From: Dolomedes plantarius
Lineage: Eukaryota; Arthropoda; Arachnida; Araneae; Dolomedidae
Assembly (NCBI GenBank): GCA_907164885.2
Contig: OU015490.1
Coordinates: 221,944,727-222,008,726 of the forward strand
Direction of reading: 5' to 3'
DNA: 64,000 bases
The notes beneath the pieces were generated by a model, which saw nothing but the letters and a program-made list of their open reading frames with translations, was not told the DNA's origin and made no database searches. The translations under genes were made by a program, and so were the position numbers. Within the stretch, counting starts at the first letter, position 1, and each line of letters begins with the position of its first letter. This document shows, one piece after another, positions 34,140 to 45,999 of the stretch.

Positions 34140-37100
34140 TAATCAACTTAAATATTTAAATTGTTTATTTAAATGAAATATACACCTGTATTTTATTTCT
34201 ATTATCAAAATATTTTTGAATATATCGATGCAAAACCAAATATACTCATTGTGAGTCCTATTTAACTGATAAAATGATTGATAAATATTTTAAAATAGGA
34301 CTAAATGAAAAAAGAAATAACGTGAATTTTTAACGTATTGTACGAAAGTAAATTAAAAAAGTAAAGGTAATATAAACTTGAATATTTTAAACATTATATC
34401 TTGGCTCAAATTTATTTTTACATTTCTGATTATAAAGCTAAGTTTTTTTCTCCATTTCTAGTCAATAAATAGTCAATTAAATGAATTAGTGGGTAAAAGT
34501 TTGAAGTAAAATATTGTAGAATCCTCATTACTTGTTGAAATATGCCGGAGTATTTTATTTCTATTATCAAAATATTTTTACATATTTCGATGCAAAACCA
34601 AGAAAATATATTGATTGTGAGTCATAATTAACTGAGAAAATAATTGGTAATAAAATAAGTAAAATATTCTCAAGTAGGAATTTATGAAGCAAGAAATAAT
34701 ACAATTTTTTAACATATTATACGATAGTAAATAAATAAAGTAAAGGTAATATAAAACTGAACACGTATAAAAAGTATGTCTCCGATGAAAGCTATTTTTA
34801 CATTTTCATTTACAAAGGTAAGAGATTTTCCAGATTATTAGTCAATTATTGGTCAATTAAGTGGATAAGTGGGTAACACTGAAGTAAAATATTGTATAAT
34901 CTTCAATATTTGTTGAAATATACACGAGCTTTTAATTCCAATTATCAAAATATTTTTGTATACTAGATGCAAAACCAAGCAGATATATTGATTGTGAGTC
35001 ATATTTAACAGGGAAAATAATTGGTAATAAAAGAGTAAAATATTCTAAAATTGGAATTTATGAAACAAGGAACAATAAGATTTTTTAATACATTGCATGA
35101 TAGTAAATGAATAAAGTGAAGGCAATATAAAACTAAAGATGCATAAACATTATATCTTCAATGAAAACTATTTTTACATTAGCTGTTACAAAGCTAAAAA
35201 TTTTTCAAGATTATTACTCAATTATTAGTCAATTAAGTGGATAAGTTGGTAAAACTGAATTAAAATATTGTATAATCTTCAATACTTGTTGAAATATGCA
35301 CAAGCTTTTAATTTCTATTATCAAAATATTTTTGCATACTTCGATGCAATACCAAGCAAATATATTGATTGTGAGTCATATTTAACAGGGAAAATAATTC
35401 GTAATAAAACGGGTAAATATTCTTAAATAGGAATCTATGAAAAAAGAAAAAGTATGATTTTTAACATATTGTACGAAAGTAATGAAAAAAAGTAAAGGTA
35501 ACATAAAACTGAATATATATAAACATTATATCTTGGATGAAAACTATTTTTACATTTCCAATGAAGGTTCTAAGAGATTTTCTCGATAATTTGTCAGTTA
35601 TTAGTCAATAAAGTGAATTAGTGGGTAAAATTTTTAAGTAAAATATTGTAGAATCCTCAATACTTGTTGAAAAGTGCAAGTGTATTTTCTTTCTATTATC
35701 AAATTATTTTTGCATATTTCGACGCAGAACCAAGCAAATATATTGATTGTGAGTCATATTTAACTGGTAAAATAATTGGGTTATATTCAATAGGTAAAAT
35801 AAAATGAGTAAAATATTCTCAAATAGGAATTTATGAAAACAGAAATAATATGATTTTGTTACGTAATGTACGAAAGTAAATAAAAAAAAATTAAAGGTGA
35901 TATAAAACTGAATATTTAAAACATTATATCTTGTTTACATTTCTGATTACAAAGCTAAGGGATTTTCAAGATTATTAGTCAATTATTAGTCAATTAAGTG
36001 AATTAGTGGGTAAAATCTTGAAGTAAAATATTGTAGAATCCTCAATACTTGTTGAAATATGCAGGTTTATTTTATTTCTATTATCAAAACATTTTTTCAT
36101 ACTTCGATGCAAAAACAAGCAAATATATTGATTGTGAGTCATATTTAACAGGGAAAATAATTTGTAATAAAACGGGTAAAATATTCTCAAATAAGTATCT
36201 ATGAAGAAAGAAATAATATGATTTTTTTTAACATATTGTATGTAAATGAAAAAGTAAAGGTAATATAAAACTGAATAAGTATAAAGATATCTTGGATGAA
36301 AACTATTTTTACATTTCCAGTTACAAAGCTAAGAGATTTTCTAGATTATTAGTCAATTAAGTGGATAAGTGGGTAAAACTGAAGTAAAATATTGTATAAT
36401 CTCAATACTCATTGAAATATTTACGAGCGTTTAATTTCTATTATAAAATATTTTTGCATATTTCGATGCAAAACCAAGAAAATATTTTGATTGTGAGTCA
36501 TAATTAACTTGGAAAATAATTGGTAATAAAAGAGTAAATTATTCTCAAATAGTAATTTATGAAATAAGAAATAATAAGATATTTTAACTTACTGTATGAG
36601 AGTAAACGAAAAAGGAAAGGTAATATAAAACTGAATAGGTATAAACATTATTCCTTCTATGAAAACTATTTTTACATTAGCAGTTACAAATCTGAGAGAT
36701 CTACTAGATTATTAATCAATTATTAGTCAATTGAGTAGAAAAGTGAGTAAAACTGAAGTAAAATATTGTATAATTTTCAATACTTGTTGAAATATGCACG
36801 AGCGTTTAATTTCTAGGATCAATATATTTTTGCATATTTCGCAGCAAAACCAAGAAACTATATACATTGTGAGTCATATTTAACTGGGAAAATAATTGGT
36901 AATAAAACGAGTAAAATATTCTAAATTTGGAATCTATGAGAAAAGAAAAAATAGGATTTTTTAACATATTGTACGAAAGGAAAGAAAAAAGTAAAGGTAA
37001 CTTAAAACTAAATTGATATAAACATTATATCTTCGAAGAAAACTATTTTTACATTTCCAATTTCAGAGCTAAGAGATTTTCTCTATTATTAGTTAATTAT

Positions 37101-37450
37101 TATTCAATTAAGTTAATTAGAGGATAAAGTTTTAAAGTAAAATAGTGTATAATCTTCTGTACTTGTTGAAATATGCACGAGCATTTTATTTCTTTTATCA
37201 AAACATTTTATCCAATTTTAGTGTGAAATGAGGCAAATGTCTTGATTGCAAGCCAATTTAATTGAGTAAATTAACTGGTAATAAAAGGAGTAAACTATTC
37301 TCAAATAGGAAAATATGAAAAAGAAATAATATAATTTTTAACAAAATATTGTGTGATCATAAACAAAAAGTAATAATAATATTAAAGTGAATAGGTATAA
37401 ACATTACGTTTTGGTCGCAAAACTAATTTTGCATTTTTTAATACTGATTG
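34140..37450. repeat. Satellite array, period about 375 bp, nine units
   Basis: The marker GATTGTGAGTCAT or a variant occurs at 34251, 34617, 34994, 35371, 35749, 36134, 36493, 36869 and 37248, giving steps of 359 to 385 bp and a mean near 375. Each unit also carries TTCTATTATCAAAATATTTT, CGATGCAAAACCAAG, TAAAGGTAATATAAAACTGA and TTAGTCAATTA. Units are diverged, and the last is the most degraded. No coding capacity. Confidence 0.92.
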
Positions 37451-37459
37451 ATGTAATAT

Positions 37460-39325
37460 TCTCGAGTAATAGTATAATTTCTATATGACCGTTCAACGAA
37501 AAACTAAAGAATTTTTAAGGGCTTATAATGCTCTAATTTTTAAATCATTGTTATCTCTAGGGATATCTTGTTTCTACTACCAAAAGAGTGGTTACAGTGC
37601 TAACTACTCTTCTGTTGGTAAAACATTTGAATTCGGTTCCAAAGTCCTTTATCATACTTTTATTTCCTAAGTGTAGTATCCATTTGCAGGACAATTAAAT
37701 ACGACATTTTAAAGGAAAATTTTCCAATCGCCGTTTAGATGCAAAAAATTCATGAAAATAGTGCTAAAGTACTGACGTTCAAATTGCCAGTAATTTTTCG
37801 GTTTTTAAAGATTTTTTTAGACTTGAATACTTTTAAACGCATTTTTTTTTCCGTTTCCCCCCTCTGAGAATAGCAATCAGTGATCTCTTTGAAAGTCAAC
37901 ACATGCTTGGAATTAAGCACTTCGCTTTTGCGTAAAAGTTGGTTTTTTTCCCAAAAGTTGCTTTGAAATTTTATTTTAAGAAAAAAAATATTCCATCTCA
38001 ATTTTGCCATTGATTGAACTAATATTTAAGTATACAATTGTTTTTATTGTTCTAGAGTTAAAACCTCCTCTTGAATTAAAAGAAAAATAGAACTTCTCTT
38101 TAATCTAAAATAAAACATGTGATGGTTTACTTCTCATGTTTTATTTTCTTCCTGCTTTTTTTAGGATTACAAACCACTACCATAAATCCTAACTGTAAAA
38201 ATAGTCCTCAAGGAAAAAGTGCTTACTTGCTAATAGTGGGCGAAAATTATGGATGGGCAACCCACCCTATAAACAGGTTGATACTATTACCGTCTGATCT
38301 CAAACACAAAGAAAATACTGCCTATTCAGAGTAGGGAAAATAGAATTTGCGTGTCTTCATCCAAGAAAAGTCCATAAAGTGATCCCACAGAGTTGAATTT
38401 GTTACAAGTTATATGAGTCCACTAAGCATACTAAGCCTCGCTTTCAGTCCTGCATGATGTTACTATCAAGTTTTGATAAATGAGATACAGGAGAGTGTAT
38501 CAAACCTTAGAGAATTTTAACGAATTATATTTGAGTTTGATGTAGTCCCAATACGTGGCCCTATGAAATTAGAAATCATCATGAGAATGACTGCTACGGC
38601 AATGCCACGTGCTTAAATAAACCGAGAACCGCTACATCTAGACACCTAAAAAGGTTTAGTCATATTTTCACTTACCTTTCATTATTTTGAGTATAGTGAA
38701 AGAAAAAGAAATAATCATGTGCCATAGAGACTCGGCTGAAAGGCTTTGTATTTGAATGAAAATTTTCTGCATGCATTAAAATGAGAAATTTTCTGTTGTG
38801 GTCGTTTACATAGAAATACTATGAAATAGCAGAGGATACAAAAAAGCATTTCCTTAGTAATGCAAGATGACGTCATAGGGATAAAATGCAGGTGTATAAT
38901 ATAGCATAGATCCAAAATACAATAACACAAAAGAGTTATGCAATTCTTTATTGCTATGGTATTTAAGAGAAAAAATCAGATACTGCAACCTTATTTTGTT
39001 ACGGGTAGGTATAAATATCAATATGTATTTTTTTTCGTTAATAGATTATGTTTTAAGCTATACTGTCTCGCCGATAGTGCCCTTTAATAGGCATTTCAAT
39101 GCGCCGTCGACGTGTTAATGCTCATGTAAAAATAGAGTGTTAAGCAATTATTAATTAATTAATTAATTAAACGAGGATAGTTTTTAAATTTAAGCGGATT
39201 GAGAAAAAGACCGTGCTTAGTTAGAAAAGCACTGCCAGGTATATTTTCTTAGAACCCTTACAGTGAACATTAAGGAAAATTTCGTAAATTTTTCTTCCAT
39301 TCATTCTAGGTTCCATAAGTGTATA
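37460..39325. other. AT-rich intergenic with one exon-like block
   Basis: Apart from the block at 38164-38334 nothing is recognised. A short (TTAA)n run lies near 39150. Confidence 0.5.
38164..38334 (+). other. Exon-like block with splice acceptor, unknown product
   Basis: A polypyrimidine run ending TTTTTTTAG at 38164 precedes an open frame to a TAG at 38334: LQTTTINPNCKNSPQGKS, then YLLIVGENYGWATHPINRLI and LLPSDLKHKENTAYSE. It could be a terminal exon or the tail of a BEL/Pao-type polyprotein, which often ends with a similar INRLxLLP motif. The similarity is weak, and no upstream partner was found. Confidence 0.3.
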
Positions 39326-39327
39326 TA

Positions 39328-40741
39328 CACTCATGGACAAAAAAATTAGCGCACCAAGAAGGAGTGGTCAAAATGAAACGAAATTTTACATACGTAATGA
39401 CTACTTTGATATAAGTAAATGATAAGAAAATTAAAGAAAAAGGATAATTTATTTCAGAGAAAAAGGCAAAAGAACAGAGGAGTTAATACTCCGTTGGACC
39501 CCCCTCTAGCGCGAATGCACGATGCGATACGATCGGGCATTGAGTCATACAAGTTCTGTATGATATATTGAGACATTTCGTTCCATATTTGCTGTAACCT
39601 TGCCTCTAATTCGTTCAAACTCGTGGGATGCCCAACTCGTCGTCCCAAATGATCCCAGATATGCTCGATTGGAGACAAATCTGGGGATCGGGCAGGCCAA
39701 GGGAGGGTAGTAACAGTGCGGAGACAGTCTTGTGACACCCTTGCCGTATGAGGCTGAGCATTGTCTTGTTGAAAAATGGCTCCTGAGAGCCGTTGCATGA
39801 GTGGCAAAACATGTGGTTGCAGGATTTCATGAACATACCGCTGGGCTGTCATTGTGCCACGGAACAATACTAGGGGTGACCGTGTATTCTAGGCAATGGT
39901 ACCCCATACCATCACACCAGCTGTGGGAGCGATGTGTCGCTGTACAGCAAAGGCAGGATTGAAGCGTTCACCACGGGCTCTCCACACACGAACACGAGTG
40001 TCATCACTGCCGAGATTGAATCTGGATTCGTCGCTAAAGACGACCTGGTTCCATTCCGCTGCAGTCCAGTTTCCTCGTGCGCGGCAAAACTCCAAACGGA
40101 GGCGTCGATGGGTGGGCGTCAAGGGCAGCACACGTAATGGGCACCGCGATACCAACTGTCCTTCAGCCAGGCGCCTTCGTATGGTTCGAGAAGACACAGA
40201 GGCCCCTAGTGAAGGTGCTACCTGTGCCTGGATGGCGGCTGATGAAGCAGTTGGCTGTACGCGTGCATTTCTTACGATGTGGCGGTCTTCTCGACGACTG
40301 GTCTGTCGAGGGCATCCTGAGCCTGGTCTTCATGTACATGACATCTCTCGGGTCCACTGGTCCCAACACCTCCTCACAACACAATCAGAGCGGCCTAATT
40401 GACGAGCTACTCGCCTAGCTGACCACCCAGCTTCCATCATCCCGACGATTATCCCCCTCTCAAACTGCGACAACTGCTTATATTGTCTTCGAACACGGTG
40501 TAATGGCATGTCTATGTCAGCTCTTCCTTTATAAATGATTCAGCACACTCAAACGAGCTTTGGTTACCTGTTTTATACTCCACAGAGTACGATGTTCAAC
40601 GCCTTCTACCGGCTATACGTAATTCGCAATCACGCTGTATTTCTAATCATTTGCATATCTCCCCGACATGTACCTTCCTTGCAAGTTTCGTTACGATCCC
40701 GCAATTGTTTCTTGGTGCGCTAATTTATTTGTCCATGAGTG
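39328..40741 (-). mobile_element. Tc1-like transposon, nearly complete
   Basis: The ends CACTCATGGACAAAAAAATT and the inverse are flanked by TA. Length 1414 bp. A long (TA)n array follows its right end. Confidence 0.92.
39454..40509 (-). pseudogene. Tc1-like transposase with two stop codons, 351 codons
   Basis: The start at 40509 (MPLHRVRRQYKQLSQFERG) leads into a helix-turn-helix (SARRVARQLGRSDCVVRRCW). A TGA falls before RPGSGCPRQTSRRED, and a TAG lies at about 39886, where the family has Trp. The frame is otherwise continuous to 39454. DDE motifs: FSDESRFNLGSDD, FQQDNAQPHTARVSQD, SPDLSPIEHIWDHLG. I count 32 residues between the second Asp and the Glu, two fewer than the 34 of classic Tc1. 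The C-terminus reads a little past the usual end. Confidence 0.88.
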
Positions 40742-40744
40742 TAA

Positions 40745-40777
40745 ATATATATATATATATAGTATATATATATATAG

Positions 40778-40873
<96 letters not shown>
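40745..40873. repeat. (TA)n array with AGTATATA interruptions
   Basis: It starts within a few bases of the Tc1 right end. Confidence 0.95.
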
Positions 40874-40874
<1 letters not shown>

Positions 40875-41269
40875 TTTCAGCTTGACTTTCATAAATGTCC
40901 ATCGCTGATTTGACAGTTAGAAGTGGTAGAAATTAGGCTAATAGCATCAGACAAAATAAAAGCAAAATTTAGTGACATTACAATTCCCCACATGCAAAAA
41001 TACGTAGGAAAAAGGCAAATTTTTTTCGATATCCTTTTACAGTAATTGTAAAACAACTTGTCTCGATAATCTACATTAAATAAAGTGTTCCATTAAGTAC
41101 ACTAACTTCAGCTATTGCATTGAAATCATATATGAGAAAATTAAAATTTAGATTCCACCAGTCCCACTACACTTCCTCGAATCACCATCCTTCAATAAAA
41201 GAGGCAAATCCAATATTTCAGTCAACAATACATCTTGCCGAATATGCCGTCATCTTATTGCTTTAAACA
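40874..41269. other. AT-rich intergenic, nothing recognised
   Basis: No frame with a domain and no boundary motifs. Confidence 0.5.
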
Positions 41270-41600
41270 TATAAACTTGTTTCCTGAGATAGAATAAAGG
41301 CCATTCTTGCTACTTTCTACGTATCTTTACCTCATTCATTATTCATTTGTTTGCACAGGCCACCATTTTCAAATTATCTCCCAGCACAAACTAATTAGGA
41401 ACCTGACTCAAGAAAACTGCTAAGTAAATAATTTTCCTTCTTGAATAAAAGCGGCGGGTGCAGTGAAACAGAAACATTATAATTATCAAAATTTTTCTTC
41501 CCGAGTTTTAAGGTGAATTTGTTTACAGTGTTACCGGTGTTGCTATGATACCTATTTCTCGTCAAATAAAAATGCCTCTAATTTAATTTTTCTTTTGGTT
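41270..41600 (+). repeat. Dispersed repeat, copy 3, directly before the 310-bp satellite
   Basis: It shares the ordered blocks TCATTCATTATTCATT, TTTCAAATTAT, CAGCACAAACTAATTA and CCTGACTCAAGAAAACTG with copies 1 and 2, and the block TTTTTCTTCCCGAGTTTTAA with copy 2. Confidence 0.6.
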
Positions 41601-41639
41601 TTTGAAAACGAGACTTTCTAAAACTTACTCATTAAATTT

Positions 41640-41717
41640 AGGATTTGAAATAGACATAGACATAGACATGGTACATTAACGAGGCACCAGATATCAGGGC
41701 TCCTAGGATTTGAAATA
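41640..41717 (-). mobile_element. Tiny retroposon insertion with 13-bp target duplication
   Basis: AGGATTTGAAATA at 41640-41652 is repeated exactly at 41705-41717. Between them lie 52 bp absent from other satellite units. On the minus strand the insert ends in three ATGTCT-like units, consistent with the 3' tail of a very short, 5'-truncated LINE. Confidence 0.6.
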
Positions 41718-42502
41718 ATTCATATTAAAAAGTTACATTGTTAGACAGTTTTTAAAAATTGCGGTAACTGAAAATCCTAATAAAATCTTGTCATGTATTT
41801 GATCCTTTTAAAGAAACTTTAATTTAAAAATAGGAACTTTAAGAAAATATAGTATTTCATGCCTCTTCTTAAAAAGACTAATTTTAGTAACTGTTTTTTT
41901 CATAATTTAATATAGATGATAATGTTATACAGTGATTTTTTTTTTTCATTTTGAAAGAATTTATATAATTATGTCTTTTTATAAATTTATGTGAGACATT
42001 CTAAAACTTACTCATTAATGTAAATATTAAAGTAATTCATATTCAAAAGTTACATTGTTATTCAGTTTTTAAAAATTGCAGTAATTGAATACCCTAATAA
42101 AAACTTGTCATGTATTTGATCCTTTTAAAGAAACTTTAATTTAAATATTGGAACTTTAAGAAAATATAGTGTTTCATGCCTCTTCTTAAAAAGGCTAATT
42201 TTAGTAACTATTTTTGTTATAATTTAATATAGATGATAATTTAATATAGTGATTTTTTTCTTTTTGAATGAATTTAAATATTTATGCTTTTTTATAAATT
42301 TATGTGAGACATTCTAAAATCTACTCATTAATTCAAAAATTTAAATAATGCATATTCAAAAGTTATATTGTTATTCAGTTTTTAAACACTACAGTAATTG
42401 AAAATCCTGATAGAAACTTTTGATGTATCTGATCCTTTTAAAGAAACTTTAATTTAAACAATGGAACTCTAAGAAAATATTGCTTTTCATGCCCCAACTT
42501 AA

Positions 42503-44854
42503 ACCATCAACGCCCAAATTAACAAATTTTGAAATTTTCCCTTGAAATTGATAGATATGGGTAGAAATGCATAAATTAAAAGTATTTCAAAAGCATTTTG
42601 AAAATTTTTTAACTGCAACCATATTTTTTAAGCCATCCACATTTGATGAAACTGGGCGTTTGTATGTAAAAAATGTAAAGTTTTTAAAAATGAAAGATTT
42701 ACATAAAATTATTGAGATTTAATATATAAACAAATAGTTGGCAAAATAATGTAAAAAAATCAAAATTTATTTTATAGATGTAAGAAAACTTTTTTTTTAC
42801 ATTTTTAAGGTTGATTTTATTTGAAAAAGAGGAAATCTTCGTATGTATAATGTTGCATTGAAATAGGTTACTGCAATATACCTTCTAAAATCTTTGATTG
42901 ACATCATTTTAGAACTATGGATCTTTTTTTAAATGACATAGCCATTTACAATAGCCAAATCTATCATTCTAGTAATAAGGCAAAAGTACCATTTCTTTCC
43001 TCGTATGGCTATAGAATGTTTATCTAGAAGCTAATCGTGAAGGTCGACACCCCCCATAAATGGCGTATAGAAACTTATAGCATGAGGCTGATTCACTTTC
43101 ACCTTTTTTTTTCTACACTCCATCTTTGTGCTGAAGAAAGCGGCAATATGGTATCAAAAATAGAGGCCAAAGAAACATATGTCCTTCCATTTAACAACAA
43201 GAATTTCATTTGTTTTGTCAAATTCACTATCGTAAAACCTTCTTTATTTTTTACTCATTCTCTTATCATCCATTATTGGGTATTTTTCAGTACGATTTTC
43301 TCGTATTGTTCCACTAGGTCTGAACTGCATTTCTTTCAGTTTTTTAGCAACGCATGACTGGTAAAGAAGTTGTCAAAAAAAACTCGATGGCTTTTTCGAT
43401 CTTCAACAATAGATAGTAAATTTAACACCACTTTTGTACCTAAAGGAAGTTTCTCAGATTCAGAAGTATTTGATTCGTTTCCACAATACAGTGTAAAGTT
43501 GTAACATTAACCATCGTTGCCACACAGAGCCCAGAGTTTATACCCAAATCTAATAGGTTTAGATTTTATAAATTGTTTCAGAGTATGATGACCATAATAC
43601 CGAACGATCATTTCATCAAAGGGCAAATTTTCATGGAAAATGCCCCAGTTCTGAAAATTCTTGGAAAGCATTTCTAACAAAGGACGTATTTTAAATGATT
43701 TATCATGTTTGTTATACTGATGTAATTTATTATCTTGGAAATGTAATAATCTCTTGAGCCCTAAGTAGAAATTTCTAGTCATAGCATTCTTCACTACTGT
43801 TACTTCTAAATCATCTGCTTCTGTCCAGTAGTCCCGTTCACTGGGTAATGTATGATAGCTCGAAAATATCAGAAATCCTATAAATAATTTTATTTCATTT
43901 TTATTCACATAAAAGTTCAATTTATTTTTCATTTGGGGAGCATATCGATTAGTTTCCTCTATTATCATATCATAAACACTTTCAGTAAAAAATTCTTCAA
44001 ACAGATCAACTGGACTCATATTATTAGTTTCCGCTGTCAATATATCACAATTTCTCTTAGAAGAATTTTCCAAAGTCCCAAATGTGTAAGTCGGGGTTTC
44101 ATTCGTCCATACAACTGATATTTCTTTTTTATGTTTACGGGAATTGTTTTCCTTCTTTTATCCGAAATAATAGAGTTATCATTATCATCTGGTATTATAA
44201 TTTCTAATGTACCTACAATATCTGATACAACTGGAGTACCCAAATCATCATCATCGAATTGCTCTTCATCTGTTAGATCATCTTCATCTGGAGGCATTGA
44301 TATAATATCTTATTCTATTTCTTCAGAAAAATGATAAGCAGTTGAATCTTTTAAGCTTGTAAATGTTTTATTTCTACTCATTTTTCAGTGTTTATTTATA
44401 GTTTATCTTCAAAAAAATGTAAGAAACACTTAAGAAACAAATCTGAATATTGAATAAGATATATACGGAAACGCCCAGCGTCCTCAAATGATGACGGATA
44501 AGTTTTCCTGTTTATTACGGATATATTAACAACAATAAATATTAAAAAAACATGCTAATGGCATAGCATGGACTATCTAGATTATATTTATACCAAATTG
44601 AAAGAATTTACCTCATAAATCCAGTACCATACAGTAGCATAAAAAATACACAATATCATTACTAAAAAACCTGGAAATTATACTGCATCATTCCCGCCCA
44701 TTTTTACTTTGTTCCAAAGAAATTGTATTTCTCACCTTGCATAGTGCTGTCATCTATCAGACCAATTTGTAAATAAAATAATATTTTTTAATTTAATGCA
44801 CGGAATAGCAATTTTTTGTAGCATCATCAAATGAGGACACTGGGCGTTAATGGG
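42503..44854 (-). mobile_element. piggyBac transposon inside the 310-bp satellite
   Basis: TTAA at 42499-42502 and 44855-44858 border ends ACCATCAACGCCCA (left) and, inverted, CCCATTAACGCCCA (right). Subterminal copies of the CGCCCAGNGTCCTCA motif lie near 44472, and ACTGGGCGTTT near 42650. The element is about 2.35 kb. Confidence 0.9.
42770..44381 (-). pseudogene. piggyBac transposase, degraded
   Basis: It starts MSRNKTFTSLKD at 44381. A stop follows, then an acidic N-terminus (PPDEDDLTDEEQFDDDDLG). The frame 44073-43507 has SPVDLFEEFFTESVYDMIIE, IKLFIGFLIFSSY and the first catalytic Asp in LPFDEMIVRYYGHHTLKQF. Past a stop at 43507, in changing frames, come the second Asp in FFDNFFTS (about 43370) and the third in FMGGVDLHD (about 43045). 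At least five frameshifts or stops. It belongs to the PGBD-like branch with short C-terminus; no cysteine-rich tail is evident. Confidence 0.82.
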
Positions 44855-45386
44855 TTAAAAAGGGTTAATTTTAGGAACTATTTTTGTCATATGTGATGAT
44901 AATTTAATATAGTAAATTATTTCTTTTTGGAAGACTTTGAATATTTATGTTTTTTTAATAATATTTGTGAGACTTTCTAAAACCTACTCATTAATTTAAG
45001 AATTAAAATAATGCATATTCAAAAGTTATATTGTTATTCAGTTTTTAAAAATTGCAGCAATTTAAAATTCCAATTAAAATTTATCAAGCATTTGATCCTT
45101 TAAAAGAAACTGTAATTTAAGCATTGAAACTTTATGAAAATGTAGCGTTTCATGCCATTACTTTAAAAGGTAACTTTTAGGAACTATTTTTGTTGTATTT
45201 GATGATAATTTAATATAACGAATTCATTCTTTTTGAAAGACTTCAAATATTAAAGCTTTTACATAAAGTTATTTCATTCTGAATTTTTAAGTTATTAAAA
45301 GGCCAAAGATTGGAGATGATCTCACTATACTTCTTTGCACATCTAGAGGTGTTACTTATTTTTCTAATAATTCATTTCTATCACAT

Positions 45387-45876
45387 TGTTCTGTTTTTCC
45401 TGGGTTCGATAGGATTGAATAAAATCTCTTCAGAAATTGCACACAAAATAAAATTTATTATTCTGTAAATTCTTCAGGCGCATACACAAATTCAAACAGA
45501 AAATTCGCAACAACTGTCTTCTATACATCAGAAAACTCTAAAAACAAAAATTAGGATACCAGAGTCTTCAATACAATACACGCCTAACGCACTTTGAACA
45601 CATTCAATTCTCAGTAGAAAAGAACTGTGTTCCAATGTCAATGTCACGTACATTTATAGACTTCCAAAGCGCCCCCTATCTGTCAGTCAGTTAGATATCT
45701 CTAGAAGCTTCCAGAAAACTCTAGACGGCAAGTTATCGACCACTTGGCGCCATATCGCCAAATGTGGCGAAATATCACCAAATGTGGCGACCAAAATAAG
45801 TCACCAAATCCATCACCAATTTGGCGATAACTCTCATATTTGGCTAGATTACCATAGCCTCGTAAAATTCGCAACA
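45387..45876 (-). repeat. Candidate solo LTR, 490 bp
   Basis: On the minus strand it begins TGTTGCGAATTTTACG and ends AAAAACAGAACA. A TATAAATG lies in the middle and AATAAATTTTATT about 95 bp before the end, as expected for promoter and polyadenylation signal. Flanks are ACAT and ATAT, an imperfect match. The U3-like part contains repeated GCCAAATGTGGCGA blocks. A second TGTTGCGAATTTT occurs about 370 bp into it. Confidence 0.65.
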
Positions 45877-45999
45877 ATATGTTTATAAAAATATTTAGTG
45901 TGCGTTGGTTGGGAGTGCTACGGTCATTTTTCGAAACATGTGGACAAATTAAACCCACACTTACTACTTAAAGCCGATTCCGAGCGGCTATTAGCATTC

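Larger units (their letters stand above)
41605..45290. repeat. Satellite array, period about 310 bp, split by a piggyBac
   Basis: The marker GAGACNTTCTAAAA lies at about 41608, 41991, 42305 and 44969. Shared blocks include TTCAGTTTTTAAAAATTGCAG and TTTGATCCTTTTAAAGAAAC. The first step is longer because of a 52-bp insertion. Removal of the piggyBac (42499-44854) restores a step of about 308 bp. Confidence 0.88.

Noticed and set aside
34140..37450. CRISPR-like array
   Set aside because: Units are about 375 bp, diverged throughout and have no short identical repeat with variable spacers; the sequence is eukaryotic.
39896..40418. Plus-strand frames of 113-168 codons
   Set aside because: Antisense to the Tc1 transposase at 39454-40509.
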